This document shows, piece by piece, positions 35,867 to 44,095 of a stretch of 64,000 nucleotides of DNA. The notes beneath the pieces were generated by a model, which did no database searches, was not told the DNA's origin, and saw nothing but the letters and a program-made list of their open reading frames with translations. Source of the DNA: Kribbella aluminosa (GTDB lineage: Bacteria; Actinomycetota; Actinomycetes; Propionibacteriales; Kribbellaceae); NCBI RefSeq assembly GCF_017876295.1, contig NZ_JAGINT010000002.1, forward strand, positions 930,001 through 994,000, given 5' to 3'. The position numbers and the translations under genes are program-made. The stretch's first letter is position 1. The number at the start of each line of letters is the position of its first letter.

Positions 35867-35948
35867 CGCGTCAACCTAATGGGGCAACCCGGGGCATTTC
35901 ATCCGATTTCGATCTGGCCTCCCCGACCGGGGGCTCGGGGATCATGAT

Positions 35949-36746
35949 GTGGAGATGGTTGACGTGGACGGGTTGCAGTTCGACGCGCAGGTGTCGCGGC
36001 GGATCGAGGCGGTGTACACGACGCCGGACGTGGTCGAGCAGCGGCTGGCGGTGCGGGCGGCGCTGGCGTTGCGGCCGGGTGACCGGGTGCTGGACATCGG
36101 CGTGGGGCCGGGGCTGCTGGCCGCGGAGATGGCCGGAGAGGTCGGGCCGGACGGGCGGATCTGCGGGATCGACATCAGCGACAGCATGCTGGCGATCGCG
36201 CGCACCCGCGCCGACGTACCGGGCGGGCCCGGAATCGAGCTCGAGCAGGCGTCGGTGGACCGGATCCCGTACCCGGCGGAGAGCTTCGACGTGGTGGTGT
36301 CCACGCAGGTCTTCGAGTACGTCGAGGACGTGGCGGGCGCGCTGCGCGAGGTACGGCGGGTGCTGCGGCCGGCGGGTCGCGTCGTACTGCTGGACACCGA
36401 CTGGGGTTCGATGGTGTGGCGGTCGACCGACGATGTGCGGATGGCGCGGGTACTGACCGCCTTCGAGGACCACCTGGCGGATCCGCATCTGCCGCGGACG
36501 CTGGCCGACGTACTGGTGAAGACCGGATTCACGCCGACGCATCAGCAGGTGGTGCCGATCCTGAACACCGGGTACGAGCAGCGCACGTTCAGTGGTGGGC
36601 TGATCGACATCGTGTCGGACTTCGTGCCCGGGCACGGCGACGTGACGGCCGCCGAGACCACGGCCTGGGCGGACGACCTGCGCGGCCTCGGCGACAGCTA
36701 CTTCTTCAGCCTGAACAGGTACCTGTTCGTCGCGTCCGCGCTCTGA
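35949..36746 (+). CDS. Class I SAM-dependent methyltransferase
   Basis: This 265-residue enzyme has the SAM-binding motif I (VLDIGVGPGLLA, residues about 48-59), motif II region (ICGIDISDSML) and post-II (FDVVVSTQVFEYVEDVAGALREVRRVLRPAGRVVLLDTDWGS split over residues 115-155). The plan resembles menaquinone/ubiquinone-type small-molecule methyltransferases, but the substrate cannot be read. The start GTG 35949 has GGGGA seven bases upstream; ATG 35955 is an alternative. It is divergent from the broken phosphotransferase. Confidence 0.87.
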   Translation: MEMVDVDGLQFDAQVSRRIEAVYTTPDVVEQRLAVRAALALRPGDRVLDIGVGPGLLAAEMAGEVGPDGRICGIDISDSMLAIARTRADVPGGPGIELEQASVDRIPYPAESFDVVVSTQVFEYVEDVAGALREVRRVLRPAGRVVLLDTDWGSMVWRSTDDVRMARVLTAFEDHLADPHLPRTLADVLVKTGFTPTHQQVVPILNTGYEQRTFSGGLIDIVSDFVPGHGDVTAAETTAWADDLRGLGDSYFFSLNRYLFVASAL

Positions 36747-37046
36747 GACTTACCGGTCTCGGCGGGTGCATCCTGGGAGTGACACACCCGCCGGGCCGGT
36801 CGTTCTCCCGCCCCTCAGTGGGAGAACTCGCGGCTCGGTGAAGACCACCCATGCCCGAATGGCAATGACCGAACCGCGGGACCACCTACAGGTACCCCAG
36901 ATCCGCCCCGGGCACACACCCTGGCACGCGAACTCGTCGGAAAACTTCACATTCCTCAAACCTTCGAGGGTCCTTGACCCGGCAACGGCCTACGCTGTAC
37001 GCCGATTTCGCCGCACCGGGGGTCGGTGCGCGGGGGAGGATTCGCC
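36747..37046. other. Gene-free region with two hairpins
   Basis: A stem GGCGGGTG/CACCCGCC (36761-36768 with 36785-36792) probably ends the methyltransferase transcript. A second, TTCTCCC/GGGAGAA (36803-36809 with 36820-36826), follows. From 36830 to 37030 nothing gene-like is seen; TTGACC at 36974 may be a -35 element for the next genes, without a convincing -10. Confidence 0.5.
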
Positions 37047-37160
37047 ATGCCGGAAGTGTTCGACGACGAGCTGACCGAAGACCAGCTGGACGAACTGGAG
37101 GCGCGCGGCGCGGCCGACGACGCCGACGTTCTGCTCGGATCCGGAAAAAAAGATGCCTGA
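37047..37160 (+). CDS. Small acidic protein (37 aa) overlapping the M15-like gene
   Basis: An ATG at 37047 follows a strong GGGGGAGGA (37032-37040). The 37 residues are very acidic (FDDELTEDQLDELEARGA). The end runs through seven A residues (37145-37151) and stops at 37158-37160, overlapping the next gene by eight bases. With six A residues it would be the in-frame N-terminus of that gene (SGKKMPEARIS). It may be a separate coupled gene, or one protein split by an indel. Confidence 0.55.
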   Translation: MPEVFDDELTEDQLDELEARGAADDADVLLGSGKKDA

Positions 37161-37905
37161 GGCAAGGATCAGCTGGCGCGGGTTCACCATGAACAGGCGC
37201 ACGGTGGCGATGGTCGAGGCCGCCGAGCGGCTGTACCACTCGAAGTTCGCGATCTTGCAGGGCTCGTACAACGCCGGCGGCGTCGAGGCCTCCGCCGGCA
37301 CCCACGACGGCGGCGGCGCGGTCGACATCGACGTACGGACGAAGAGCGCCGCGCAGCGGGTGGGCGTGGTGAAGGCGCTCCGCGAGGTCGGGTTCGCCGC
37401 CTGGCTGCGGACGCCGTCGCAGGGCAACTGGCCGTACCACGTGCACGGGATCGCGGTCGGTGACAAGGACCTGTCCCGGGGTGCGGCGGTGCAGGTCGCG
37501 GAGTACCACCGCAAGCTCGACGGGCTGGCGAACCGCGGCAAGGACGACGGGCCGCCCGGGTACTACGGGATGACCTGGGAGCTGTACCTGAAGGCGCACC
37601 CTCCGAAGGAGCCGGTGCCGGACTCGACGATCTCGCTGGCCGCGATGGCGTACGCGCGGACGCACGACGCGATGGCCGGTGTGTGGGGCGCGGACCGGGC
37701 CCGGGTGGTCGCCTGGGCGGCGCATCCGCGGGTCGGTGCGATCACCAAGGCGGAGACGGTACCGGCGGCCGGCGTGCCGTGGCACCTGCACTTCCAGCGG
37801 GTGATCCGGAAGGTGCAGCTGCACTTCAAGCTGGAGGTCACCGGCATCTTCAACTCCGCGGTAGCCGGCGAGATGAAACGCTACGGCTACAAAATCACCG
37901 CCTGA
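37153..37905 (+). CDS. M15/peptidoglycan-hydrolase-like protein
   Basis: This 250-residue protein has the zinc-site pattern of M15-type D,D-peptidases: AGTHDGGGAVDID (His51, Asp58) and YHVHGIAV (His96, His98). The family also occurs in actinophages. No signal peptide is seen, so export is uncertain. A second half (SLAAMAYARTHD to AVAGEMKRYGYKI) resembles a small wall-binding segment. The ATG at 37153 lacks its own ribosome site and lies in the end of the acidic frame, so translation depends on that gene, or the two are one protein. Confidence 0.65.
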   Translation: MPEARISWRGFTMNRRTVAMVEAAERLYHSKFAILQGSYNAGGVEASAGTHDGGGAVDIDVRTKSAAQRVGVVKALREVGFAAWLRTPSQGNWPYHVHGIAVGDKDLSRGAAVQVAEYHRKLDGLANRGKDDGPPGYYGMTWELYLKAHPPKEPVPDSTISLAAMAYARTHDAMAGVWGADRARVVAWAAHPRVGAITKAETVPAAGVPWHLHFQRVIRKVQLHFKLEVTGIFNSAVAGEMKRYGYKITA

Positions 37906-38115
37906 CCAACGACAAGACCCCCCGCCCATCCCTCTCTTCTTCTTCCTTCCCTCGACCAGCGACGAGGTCCCACCGGTTGCCCCCGCTCACCCCACCTCCT
38001 TCTTTCCCCCTCGACCAGCGACAAGGTCCCACCGGTAGCCCCTCGCTCATCTGTCTTTTTCTTTCCTTCCCTTCAGTAACGACAAGGCCCCACCGGTAGC
38101 AGCCGGTGGGGCCTT
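37906..38115 (+). repeat. Imperfect tandem repeats ending in a terminator
   Basis: Units starting at 37911, 37961, 38020 and 38081 share CGACAAGGTCCCACCGGTAG-like sequence followed by a pyrimidine-rich spacer (TCTTTCCTTCCC type); spacing is 50, 59 and 61 bases. The last unit gains its complement, forming the perfect 13-base stem AAGGCCCCACCGG (38084-38096) with 38103-38115, a strong terminator. From 38116 to 38221 nothing further is seen. Confidence 0.75.
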
Positions 38116-38221
38116 GGTGGTCCACTACCGCCCGGGCTTCCCCGGTGCAGCTGTGGAGGTGGAGAGCGGAACCGACGCCGATGCAGGGGTCAAGACGTCA
38201 GCTCCGCTTGCCTGTGTGGAG

Positions 38222-38545
38222 TTATCTCGGATCCGCCGCCCAGACATGCGCCTGGTGGAATTCGAGGTGCTGCCGCAGTGCTGCCGGGCTGTCGCCGGGG
38301 TTCCCGAGGCCGAGGTGGTTCATCGTCGGTACGACGACCGCGCGGACATCCGAGCGCTTCACCTCGTCGAGCAGCGCGTGGAAGGCTGCGGACTCGGCCG
38401 CGTCGCGCTCGGTGTAGACGGTACCGAGGGTGAACCCCTCAGCGCTGGCGAACGCGGCGAGTGAATCCGTCGCCGCGGCCAGCTCCTCCGCGCAGCTCAG
38501 CGCGTCGGCCCGTACGTACCCGAGCAGCGTCGGCCGGGTGGTCAT
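38222..38545 (-). CDS. Resolvase N-terminal-like small protein
   Basis: This 107-residue protein has the fold pattern of the serine-recombinase catalytic domain (LLGYVRADALSCAEE, LAAFASAEGFTLGTVYTERD, RAVVVPTMNHLG). The DNA-binding part is absent, and the position of the nucleophilic Ser and the Arg cluster is not preserved clearly (YVRAD where YxRxS is usual). It is probably a domesticated, non-recombining relative. The ATG overlaps the preceding gene's stop (ATGA, 38542-38545). Confidence 0.7.
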   Translation of the reverse strand: MTTRPTLLGYVRADALSCAEELAAATDSLAAFASAEGFTLGTVYTERDAAESAAFHALLDEVKRSDVRAVVVPTMNHLGLGNPGDSPAALRQHLEFHQAHVWAADPR

Positions 38546-38724
38546 CGCTCGGCGTCCACCGCCGCGGGCTCGCTCGTCACCCGGAGGGAGGCGAAGCGGC
38601 GCCGCATGGCTTCCTCGTACTGAACTGCCTGCTCCGCGTCGGCGGTGTGGTCCGCGATCGGGTGCGCGCCGAACCAGACCCGCACCCGACGGTGCGTTGC
38701 GGGGGCTTCGAGCGTCTCGGTCAT
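38542..38724 (-). CDS. Small conserved actinobacterial protein (60 aa)
   Basis: This 60-residue protein has a beta-strand start (RRVRVWFGAHPIADHTAD) and a helical Arg-rich end (YEEAMRRRFASLRVT). Similar short proteins precede resolvase-like genes in actinomycetes. The ATG at 38724 is chosen as it matches that pattern. It overlaps the resolvase-like gene by four bases, so the two form an operon. Function is unknown. Confidence 0.6.
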   Translation of the reverse strand: MTETLEAPATHRRVRVWFGAHPIADHTADAEQAVQYEEAMRRRFASLRVTSEPAAVDAER

Positions 38725-39001
38725 CGCGCTTCCTTCGGCAGTCTGGGTCTCACCCCGGACGGCTTTGTCCGGCGTTGAGATAAAGAACACCAAACCTGCG
38801 GGCCCTTCGGAACACTTCGGTAGGGACCTTTACAGAGCCTTGACGCAGAGTAGGGAATCCTTCGAACGTGCAGGTCAACGCCGTCTCCGGAGCGTCACGA
38901 ACCCCTCGAGAAACGCTGTCAAGAATGTTTGCAGCTATTTGCCAATAACGATTGGGAGACGCTCAGGCTATTCGACGAGGGGCGAAATCTATGGCGTCCT
39001 G

Positions 39002-40205
39002 CTAACCCTTTGCGCGCGCCTGCTTACGGACCGGCAGCAAATGGGCGGGATGTCGCGGTACGACGACCAGCGTGACGCCCGCGGCGCAGACCGCCAGCAC
39101 CGCCAGCAGGTTGAGCGTCAGCCGCAGGCCGATGGCGAGGGTGATCGCCGGGGCGACCAGGGCCGCCGAGGAGTAGCGCCAGTGAGTCCGCAGCGAAAAA
39201 GATCGCGCCGACGCTCGCCAGGACCTCTGGCGGGGCCGCGCGCTGGATGGTGGTGCCGGCCGTGATCAGCAGGATGCTGCCAGGGAAGCCGATCAGTACC
39301 ACCGCCGCGACGGCGATCGGGACGTTCGGGGCGTTGAAGAGCGCGAAGTACGCCGCGGCGCTGGCGAGCTGGGTGATCGTCAGGAGTTCGCGCGTGCCCA
39401 GGAGCCGGGTGGCGCGGGTGCTGAGGGCTGCGCCGACGAGGTACCCGGCGCCGAGGCCGGAGATCAGGTAGCCGACGACGTACCCGGGGGCATTCAGGTG
39501 GTCGACGGTGAACGGGACCAGGAGGGCGGTGAGGCCGGCGTTCGCGGTGAGGAAGACGGTCTGGCCGATCAGGATGCCGCGCAGAGCGCGGTGTTCGACG
39601 GCGGCGCGGAGTCCTTCGAGGGGGCGCGGCGGTTCGGCGGTGGTCGCGTGGCGACGAGTGCGGACCGTGGCGATCACGGCTGCCGAGACGAGGTAGCTCA
39701 CGATGTCGACGGCCAGTACGAACTCGATGCCGGGGCCGGCGAGGAGCAGGGCGCCGAGCGGTGGTGCGGCCAGGCGGAGCACGCTGCCGGTGACGGCGTT
39801 CAGGGTGTTGGCCGCGGCCAGTTCGTCGCCGGTGCCGACGACCGCCGGTAGCAGCGCGCGGGCGGCCGGGCGGAAGACGGTGGTCGCGGTGTTCTCGAGC
39901 AGGATCGCCAGGTAGATGAGCCAGATGTGGTCGCGGTCGGCGAACAGGATCAGCGCGACGGTGGCCGCGCTCACGAGATCGGCGATCCACATCGCGCGGG
40001 CGAGGTCCCAGCGGTCCAGGAGTACGCCGGCCCAGGGGCCGAGGATCAGCGCGGGCAGCGCCTCCAGAGCAAGGGTCAGGCCGGTGGCGGCCGCGGAGCC
40101 GGTGAGCGTGAAGACGTACACCGGGATCGCGACCACCAGCAGCCACGATCCGATGCCGGACACCGCTCCGCTGAGCCAGAGCCGTCGGAAGTCTCGGTTC
40201 CTCAC
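39002..40205 (-). pseudogene. MFS transporter, frameshifted near the C-terminus
   Basis: From GTG 40205 the frame encodes 11 spans of an enterobactin-exporter-like MFS protein (RNRDFRRLWLSGAVSGIGSW; VLLDRWDLARAMWIADL). It is broken after DSLALLLG: the remaining spans (LVAPAITLAIGLRLTLNLL, PRHPAHLLPVRKQ) are in another frame ending at TAG 39002-39004. One extra base in the GGCCGCC stretch near 39163 explains it. The full product would be about 400 residues. As read, the last 60 residues are replaced. It is divergent from the XRE gene. Confidence 0.82.
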
Positions 40206-40216
40206 GGCTCGAGAAT

Positions 40217-40233
40217 CTATCTTGACGAGATAG
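40217..40233. promoter_or_regulatory. Candidate operator between XRE and MFS genes
   Basis: The palindrome CTATCT-TGACG-AGATAG has perfect 6-base arms and overlaps a TTGACG -35-like box. A looser TCTTG/CAAGA pair lies around it. It sits between divergent starts and is the likely binding site of the XRE protein. Confidence 0.5.
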
Positions 40234-40267
40234 ACATCGGCAAGACTGTTTTGTGAGAATAGGGCGC

Positions 40268-40687
40268 ATGGAGCTTGGCGACGTACTGCGGGATCGTCGG
40301 AAGGCAGCCGGCCGGACCATCGCGTCGGTGGCGGTCGACGCGGGGCTGTCGGTGCCGTACATCGCGAACCTCGAGAACGGCCGCGGCAACCCGACCCTCG
40401 CTGCCCTGGACCGCCTCGCCACGGCCCTCGGCGCCCGCCTCGACGTACGCATCGACGACGAGGCGCCGGCGCCACCCCCGTCCGCCGCCGCCGAACTCCT
40501 GGCAGCTTCCGTCCGAGCCGACAAGATCCTCGCCGCGCTGTCCAACGGCCGCTCGCGCGCCACGGTCCGCCGCGACCTGATCACCACGCTCGACGCCCTC
40601 CAGTCCCTCCTCGGTCACCCACCCACCCCCGCAGACCTGAATCGCCTCCTCGACCTTCTGCAACTCAGCCGGCTGGAACTCGGCTGA
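40268..40687 (+). CDS. XRE-family transcriptional regulator
   Basis: This 139-residue protein has an N-terminal helix-turn-helix (LGDVLRDRRKAAGRTIASVAVDAGLSVPYIANLENGRG split over residues 3-42) and a helical C-terminal half of unknown fold that may dimerise. The ATG at 40268 gives the standard family start. It is divergent from the MFS transporter and is probably its regulator. It ends 32 bases before the GNAT gene. Confidence 0.88.
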   Translation: MELGDVLRDRRKAAGRTIASVAVDAGLSVPYIANLENGRGNPTLAALDRLATALGARLDVRIDDEAPAPPPSAAAELLAASVRADKILAALSNGRSRATVRRDLITTLDALQSLLGHPPTPADLNRLLDLLQLSRLELG

Positions 40688-40719
40688 CTTGGCTGCGGGG
40701 GTCGCGTAGGGTCCGCGGA

Positions 40720-41496
40720 ATGGAGATCGGGGCGCGGATCGCGCGGGCGCAGGTGGATGGGCTGGGGCGGTCGCGGCGGCAGATCGTCGCGGGTCCGCTG
40801 GCCGGGATGCTGCACGACCGGGACGACTGGTACCTCTCGACGATGGTCGCCGCCGAGCCCGGGCAGCCGTTCGGTGCGGACGACCTCCCGTGGGCGCTGG
40901 AGACCATCCGCCAGGCCTTCGCCGCCGAGGACCGCTGGCTGAGCGCGGAGCTGGTCGACGAGGCGAGCCCCGGCCTGGCCGAAGCCCTCGAGGCGAACGG
41001 CATGACGATCGTGTCCCGCCTGCCGCTCCTCGTCGTCGAGCCCGCCGACCTCGTCCTGCCCGAGCTACCGAACGGCGTGACTGTGCAGGTCGTCGCCTCC
41101 GAGGCCGACCAGAAGATCGCGGACGCGGTCTCCTCCGAGGCGTACGAGATGCCCGACTCCGGGTTCGCCTTCAAGCCCGATCCGGTCGACGGCGGCGCAG
41201 TGCTGGTGTACGACGACGACGTACCAGTGGCGACTGCTGCCTGGACCGCGGTCGCGGACGGGGTGTCCGAGGTCGCCGGCGTCGGCACGATCCACGGCCG
41301 GCGGCGGCGCGGGTACGGCGGCATCGCCACGACGTACGCGACCGTGAAGGCCTTCGAGCTCGGCGGCGCGACCTTGGCCTGGCTGACTCCGGGGGACGAC
41401 GGCGCGGACCGCGTGTACCGCCGCCTCGGCTACACGCCCAAGGCAACGGCCGTGCACCTCGGCGACCCGGGCGGACACCTCGCCGACCTCCGCTGA
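40720..41496 (+). CDS. GNAT-family N-acetyltransferase
   Basis: This 258-residue enzyme transfers acetyl from acetyl-CoA to an unknown amine. The acetyl-CoA loop is RRRRGYGGIATTYAT (residues about 192-206; R/Q-x-x-G-x-G/A type), followed by LAWLTPGDDGADRVYRRLGY, the usual end of the GNAT fold. The N-terminal 110 residues form a second, degenerate GNAT-like half. The gene may share a transcript with the XRE gene. Confidence 0.85.
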   Translation: MEIGARIARAQVDGLGRSRRQIVAGPLAGMLHDRDDWYLSTMVAAEPGQPFGADDLPWALETIRQAFAAEDRWLSAELVDEASPGLAEALEANGMTIVSRLPLLVVEPADLVLPELPNGVTVQVVASEADQKIADAVSSEAYEMPDSGFAFKPDPVDGGAVLVYDDDVPVATAAWTAVADGVSEVAGVGTIHGRRRRGYGGIATTYATVKAFELGGATLAWLTPGDDGADRVYRRLGYTPKATAVHLGDPGGHLADLR

Positions 41497-41567
41497 CCCG
41501 CCCGATGCAACGCCGCGGCCTCCCCGGCTCGTATCGAGGGGGACAAGCGGAGAGCAGGAGGACGAGG

Positions 41568-42086
41568 GTGGACCGGGACCAGGAGTACGTCGAGTTCGTT
41601 GCAGCGGCGGGCGGCGCGTTACGCCGTACCGCGTTCCTGGTGTGCGGGGACTGGCACCGGGCCGACGACGTCGTACAGGAATCGCTGGTCAAGCTCTACC
41701 GGTCGTGGACGAAGGTGGACCGGCAGGGCAATCCGCTGGCGTACGCCCGGCGGATCGTCGTCAACACGGCCCTGGACAGCGGCCGGCGCTCCTGGCGCCG
41801 GGAAGTGCCGACCGCTGACCTGTCGACCGACCGGGTCCGGCCGGGCGACCACGCCGACCTCGCCGTCGATCAGGCCACGCGTGACGAGCTGCTGACCGCG
41901 CTCGGCACGCTCGCGCCCCGGCAGCGCGCCTGCGTCGTGCTCCGGTACTACGAGGATCTGTCGGTCGAGCAGACCGCCGCGATCCTCGGGTGCTCGGAAG
42001 GTACGGTGCGCAGCCAGTCGGCCCGCGGCCTCGAGACTCTCCGGAACGCCATCGATCAGGGTCGGCAGATCGGCCGGGCCCGGTGA
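41568..42086 (+). CDS. SigE-family ECF sigma factor (module 3)
   Basis: This 172-residue sigma factor has region 2 (YVEFVAAAGGALRRTAFLVCGD, ADDVVQESLVKLYRSW) and region 4 (LAPRQRACVVLRYYEDLSVEQTAAILGCSEGTVRS). The GTG start at 41568 follows AGGAGG at 41556-41561. The stop overlaps a GTG (GTGA) but the next gene more likely starts at ATG 42098. It is the third sigma/membrane-protein pair in the window. Confidence 0.9.
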   Translation: MDRDQEYVEFVAAAGGALRRTAFLVCGDWHRADDVVQESLVKLYRSWTKVDRQGNPLAYARRIVVNTALDSGRRSWRREVPTADLSTDRVRPGDHADLAVDQATRDELLTALGTLAPRQRACVVLRYYEDLSVEQTAAILGCSEGTVRSQSARGLETLRNAIDQGRQIGRAR

Positions 42087-42097
42087 AGGAGAACGAG

Positions 42098-43111
42098 ATG
42101 GACGACATCGGCGCCGAGCTCCGGCGGCTGGCGAACACCGACCCGCTGGGTCCGATCGACGGACACGACCTGCTGGCCCGCGGCCGGCGCAGCCGTCGCC
42201 GGCGACGGCTGCTCTCGGCCGGCGGCGGCATCGCGGGCGTCGCGGCGGTCGCCGTCGCGGCCGGCCTGCTGCCGCACCTCGGCACGACCTCCGACCAGCC
42301 GGCGGTCAGCGGTCCACGTACGCCGGCCACTACCACCAAGTCGGCCGACTTCACGGCCGTACCCGGCGTCCCGCGCGGCGAGGCGGGTGCCGCCATGGAG
42401 GTCTCGTACGCCGACGCGACCCGGCTGTGCGCGCTCCGCTACCCGAAGTACCAGCGACCCATCCAGAAGCAGGCCGTGTACCGAACCGGGATGAGCGTCC
42501 GGAAGCAGCTGAAGATCGGTGACCCGGCTGCCGCGGAGTTCTGCACGGTCCCCGGCGGCGACCGGCCGTCCGCGGCGCTCGTCGCCGCCGCGCAGAAGGA
42601 CCCGATGCCGACGACGGAGGCGGGACAGTTACGCAACTGCTCGGTGCAGTTCTGGAGCGACCTCACCCGATGGAAGGTCGTCGCCAGCGAGACCGCACCG
42701 GCCACGGGCACGAATCTCGTCGCCCTGTCGCCATCGGGCCGGCTGGCGGTGGAGTGCGCGCTGGCGCCGACCTGGTCGGACACCGCGACGCCGCTCGGAT
42801 CCGGGCCAGGGATCTTCAGGATCGCGGCGCTCGGCCGGCAGCCGTTCGACCAGAACTTCAACCTGCCCGGCGGTCAGGACTGCGCGACCATCAAGCCCTG
42901 CCCGGGCTGGGCGTACCTGGCCAGTGGCCGGGTGGCGTCGAACATCGCGAGGATCCGGATCGAGCCGAAAGCGGGCGGCAAGCACGACATCACGGTCACC
43001 GACGGCTGGTACGCCGTGGCCTGGCTGAACGGTGACAAGCAAGGCCTGCCGGACGCAAAGCTGACCGCGTACGACAGGCACGGGACGGTCCTGAAGGTCG
43101 TCAACGGCTAG
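42098..43111 (+). CDS. Single-span membrane protein with globular outer domain (sigma module 3 partner)
   Basis: This 337-residue protein has a cytoplasmic head (MDDIGAELRRLANTDPLG, then RSRRRRR), one span (about 38-60) and an outer domain of about 270 residues with six Cys (RLCALRY, AEFCTVPG, RNCSVQFW, VECALAP, QDCATIKPCPGW). Paired cysteines suggest a disulfide-stabilised sensor or binding domain; no family is recognised. AAGGAG at 42086-42091 precedes the ATG. The stop overlaps the convergent TetR stop (CTAG, 43108-43111). Confidence 0.8.
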   Translation: MDDIGAELRRLANTDPLGPIDGHDLLARGRRSRRRRRLLSAGGGIAGVAAVAVAAGLLPHLGTTSDQPAVSGPRTPATTTKSADFTAVPGVPRGEAGAAMEVSYADATRLCALRYPKYQRPIQKQAVYRTGMSVRKQLKIGDPAAAEFCTVPGGDRPSAALVAAAQKDPMPTTEAGQLRNCSVQFWSDLTRWKVVASETAPATGTNLVALSPSGRLAVECALAPTWSDTATPLGSGPGIFRIAALGRQPFDQNFNLPGGQDCATIKPCPGWAYLASGRVASNIARIRIEPKAGGKHDITVTDGWYAVAWLNGDKQGLPDAKLTAYDRHGTVLKVVNG

Positions 43112-43677
43112 GGCTGCAGGATGCGGGTGAGGGTGGTGTGGAGCGTCTTGTAGGCGGTCCGGGCGGTGAGGCGGCCGGCGGCGACCGAGTCGCCGGCCGC
43201 GTGGCCGAGCGAGATCAGCGTGCTGACCAGCCAGTGCACGGGCAGGTCACGGGTGATCTCGCCGTCTCGCTGACCGCGGCGGATCAGGCGCTCGAGGCGC
43301 TCGGTCACCGGGTCGTGGCGCGCGTCCGGCCCGCTGGTCTGCGGGATGTGCAGCAGTAGCGGGTGCCGTTCGAACGTCCGCCACGCGAGGTCGATCAGAC
43401 CGAGGGCGTTGCCGAACGCCGATCCGTGGTCGAGGTCCAGGTCGTCGATCGCCCGGAGCGTCTCGGCGGTGAGCTCGTCGAGTACGGCGTTCAGCAGGGC
43501 GTCGCGGGACGGGAAGTGGGCGTACACGGTCTGCCGGGTGACGTGCGCGGCCTCGGCGATCCGTTCCAGGCTGGCGTCCGGGTGCTCGTCGAGCAGTTCG
43601 AGCGCCGCGGCCAGGATCGCGGTACGGCTGCGGTCCGCGTCCGCGCGGCGGCGACGTACCGGCTTGTTCTCTGACAC
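43108..43677 (-). CDS. TetR-family transcriptional regulator
   Basis: This 189-residue repressor has the TetR DNA-binding domain (ILAAALELLDEHPDASLERIAEAAHVTRQTVYAHF in two stretches, residues about 20-58) and a helical ligand domain. The GTG at 43677 gives MSENKPVRRRRAD. It is divergent from a SnoaL-like gene with a palindrome in between, so autoregulation and control of that gene are likely. The ligand is unknown. Confidence 0.9.
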   Translation of the reverse strand: MSENKPVRRRRADADRSRTAILAAALELLDEHPDASLERIAEAAHVTRQTVYAHFPSRDALLNAVLDELTAETLRAIDDLDLDHGSAFGNALGLIDLAWRTFERHPLLLHIPQTSGPDARHDPVTERLERLIRRGQRDGEITRDLPVHWLVSTLISLGHAAGDSVAAGRLTARTAYKTLHTTLTRILQP

Positions 43678-43713
43678 CTTGTCAAGATTAGCCGAGATGC
43701 TTATCTTTGACGG
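43678..43713. promoter_or_regulatory. Candidate TetR operator
   Basis: TGTCAAGAT (43680-43688) and ATCTTTGACG (43704-43713) form an imperfect inverted repeat in the 37-base divergent gap, where it would cover both promoters. Confidence 0.5.
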
Positions 43714-43714
43714 T

Positions 43715-44095
43715 ATGTCAGATTTAAGCGCACGGGAGTTCGTCGCGGACTTCTACGAGTCGTTCACCCGGGAGGTGGTCGCGGGCGCGGACGCCGCCGC
43801 GGTCGTCGACCGGTACTACACGCCCGACATCGAACAGGTCGCCGACGGCGTCACCCTCGACCGGCAACGCCTGATCGACCACCTCCGCCCGGTCCGCAAG
43901 AACGTCGTCTCCTGCACGTACGACGTCCACGAGGCGATCCGCACCGGCAACCGGCTGGCCGCGCGGTTCACGATCCACGCGGAGACGCGACGCGGGCGGA
44001 CGATCTCCACCGAGGTGTACATGTTCGGAGAGCTTGCCCCGGACGGCCGCATCCGCCATACGACACAGGCGACGCGCGATGTGAGCGCGCCGTGA
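43715..44095 (+). CDS. SnoaL-like protein
   Basis: This 126-residue protein has the NTF2/SnoaL cone pattern (FVADFYESFTREVVAGADAAAVVDRYYTPD split over residues 8-37, then ARFTIHAETRRGR and MFGELAPDGRIRHT). The active-site residues cannot be assigned. The ATG at 43715 is chosen; ATG 43697 would place the operator inside the gene. The stop overlaps the GTG of the copper-chaperone-like gene (GTGA), so they are co-translated. Confidence 0.8.
   Translation: MSDLSAREFVADFYESFTREVVAGADAAAVVDRYYTPDIEQVADGVTLDRQRLIDHLRPVRKNVVSCTYDVHEAIRTGNRLAARFTIHAETRRGRTISTEVYMFGELAPDGRIRHTTQATRDVSAP

Noticed and set aside
36830..37040. A cyclic di-AMP (ydaO-type) riboswitch before the M15-like gene
   Set aside because: Such switches occur before wall-hydrolase genes in actinomycetes, but the conserved core could not be found here.
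37911..38115. Repeat array as a CRISPR
   Set aside because: Units are imperfect, spacing is irregular, spacers are pyrimidine-rich and similar, and no cas gene is in the window.
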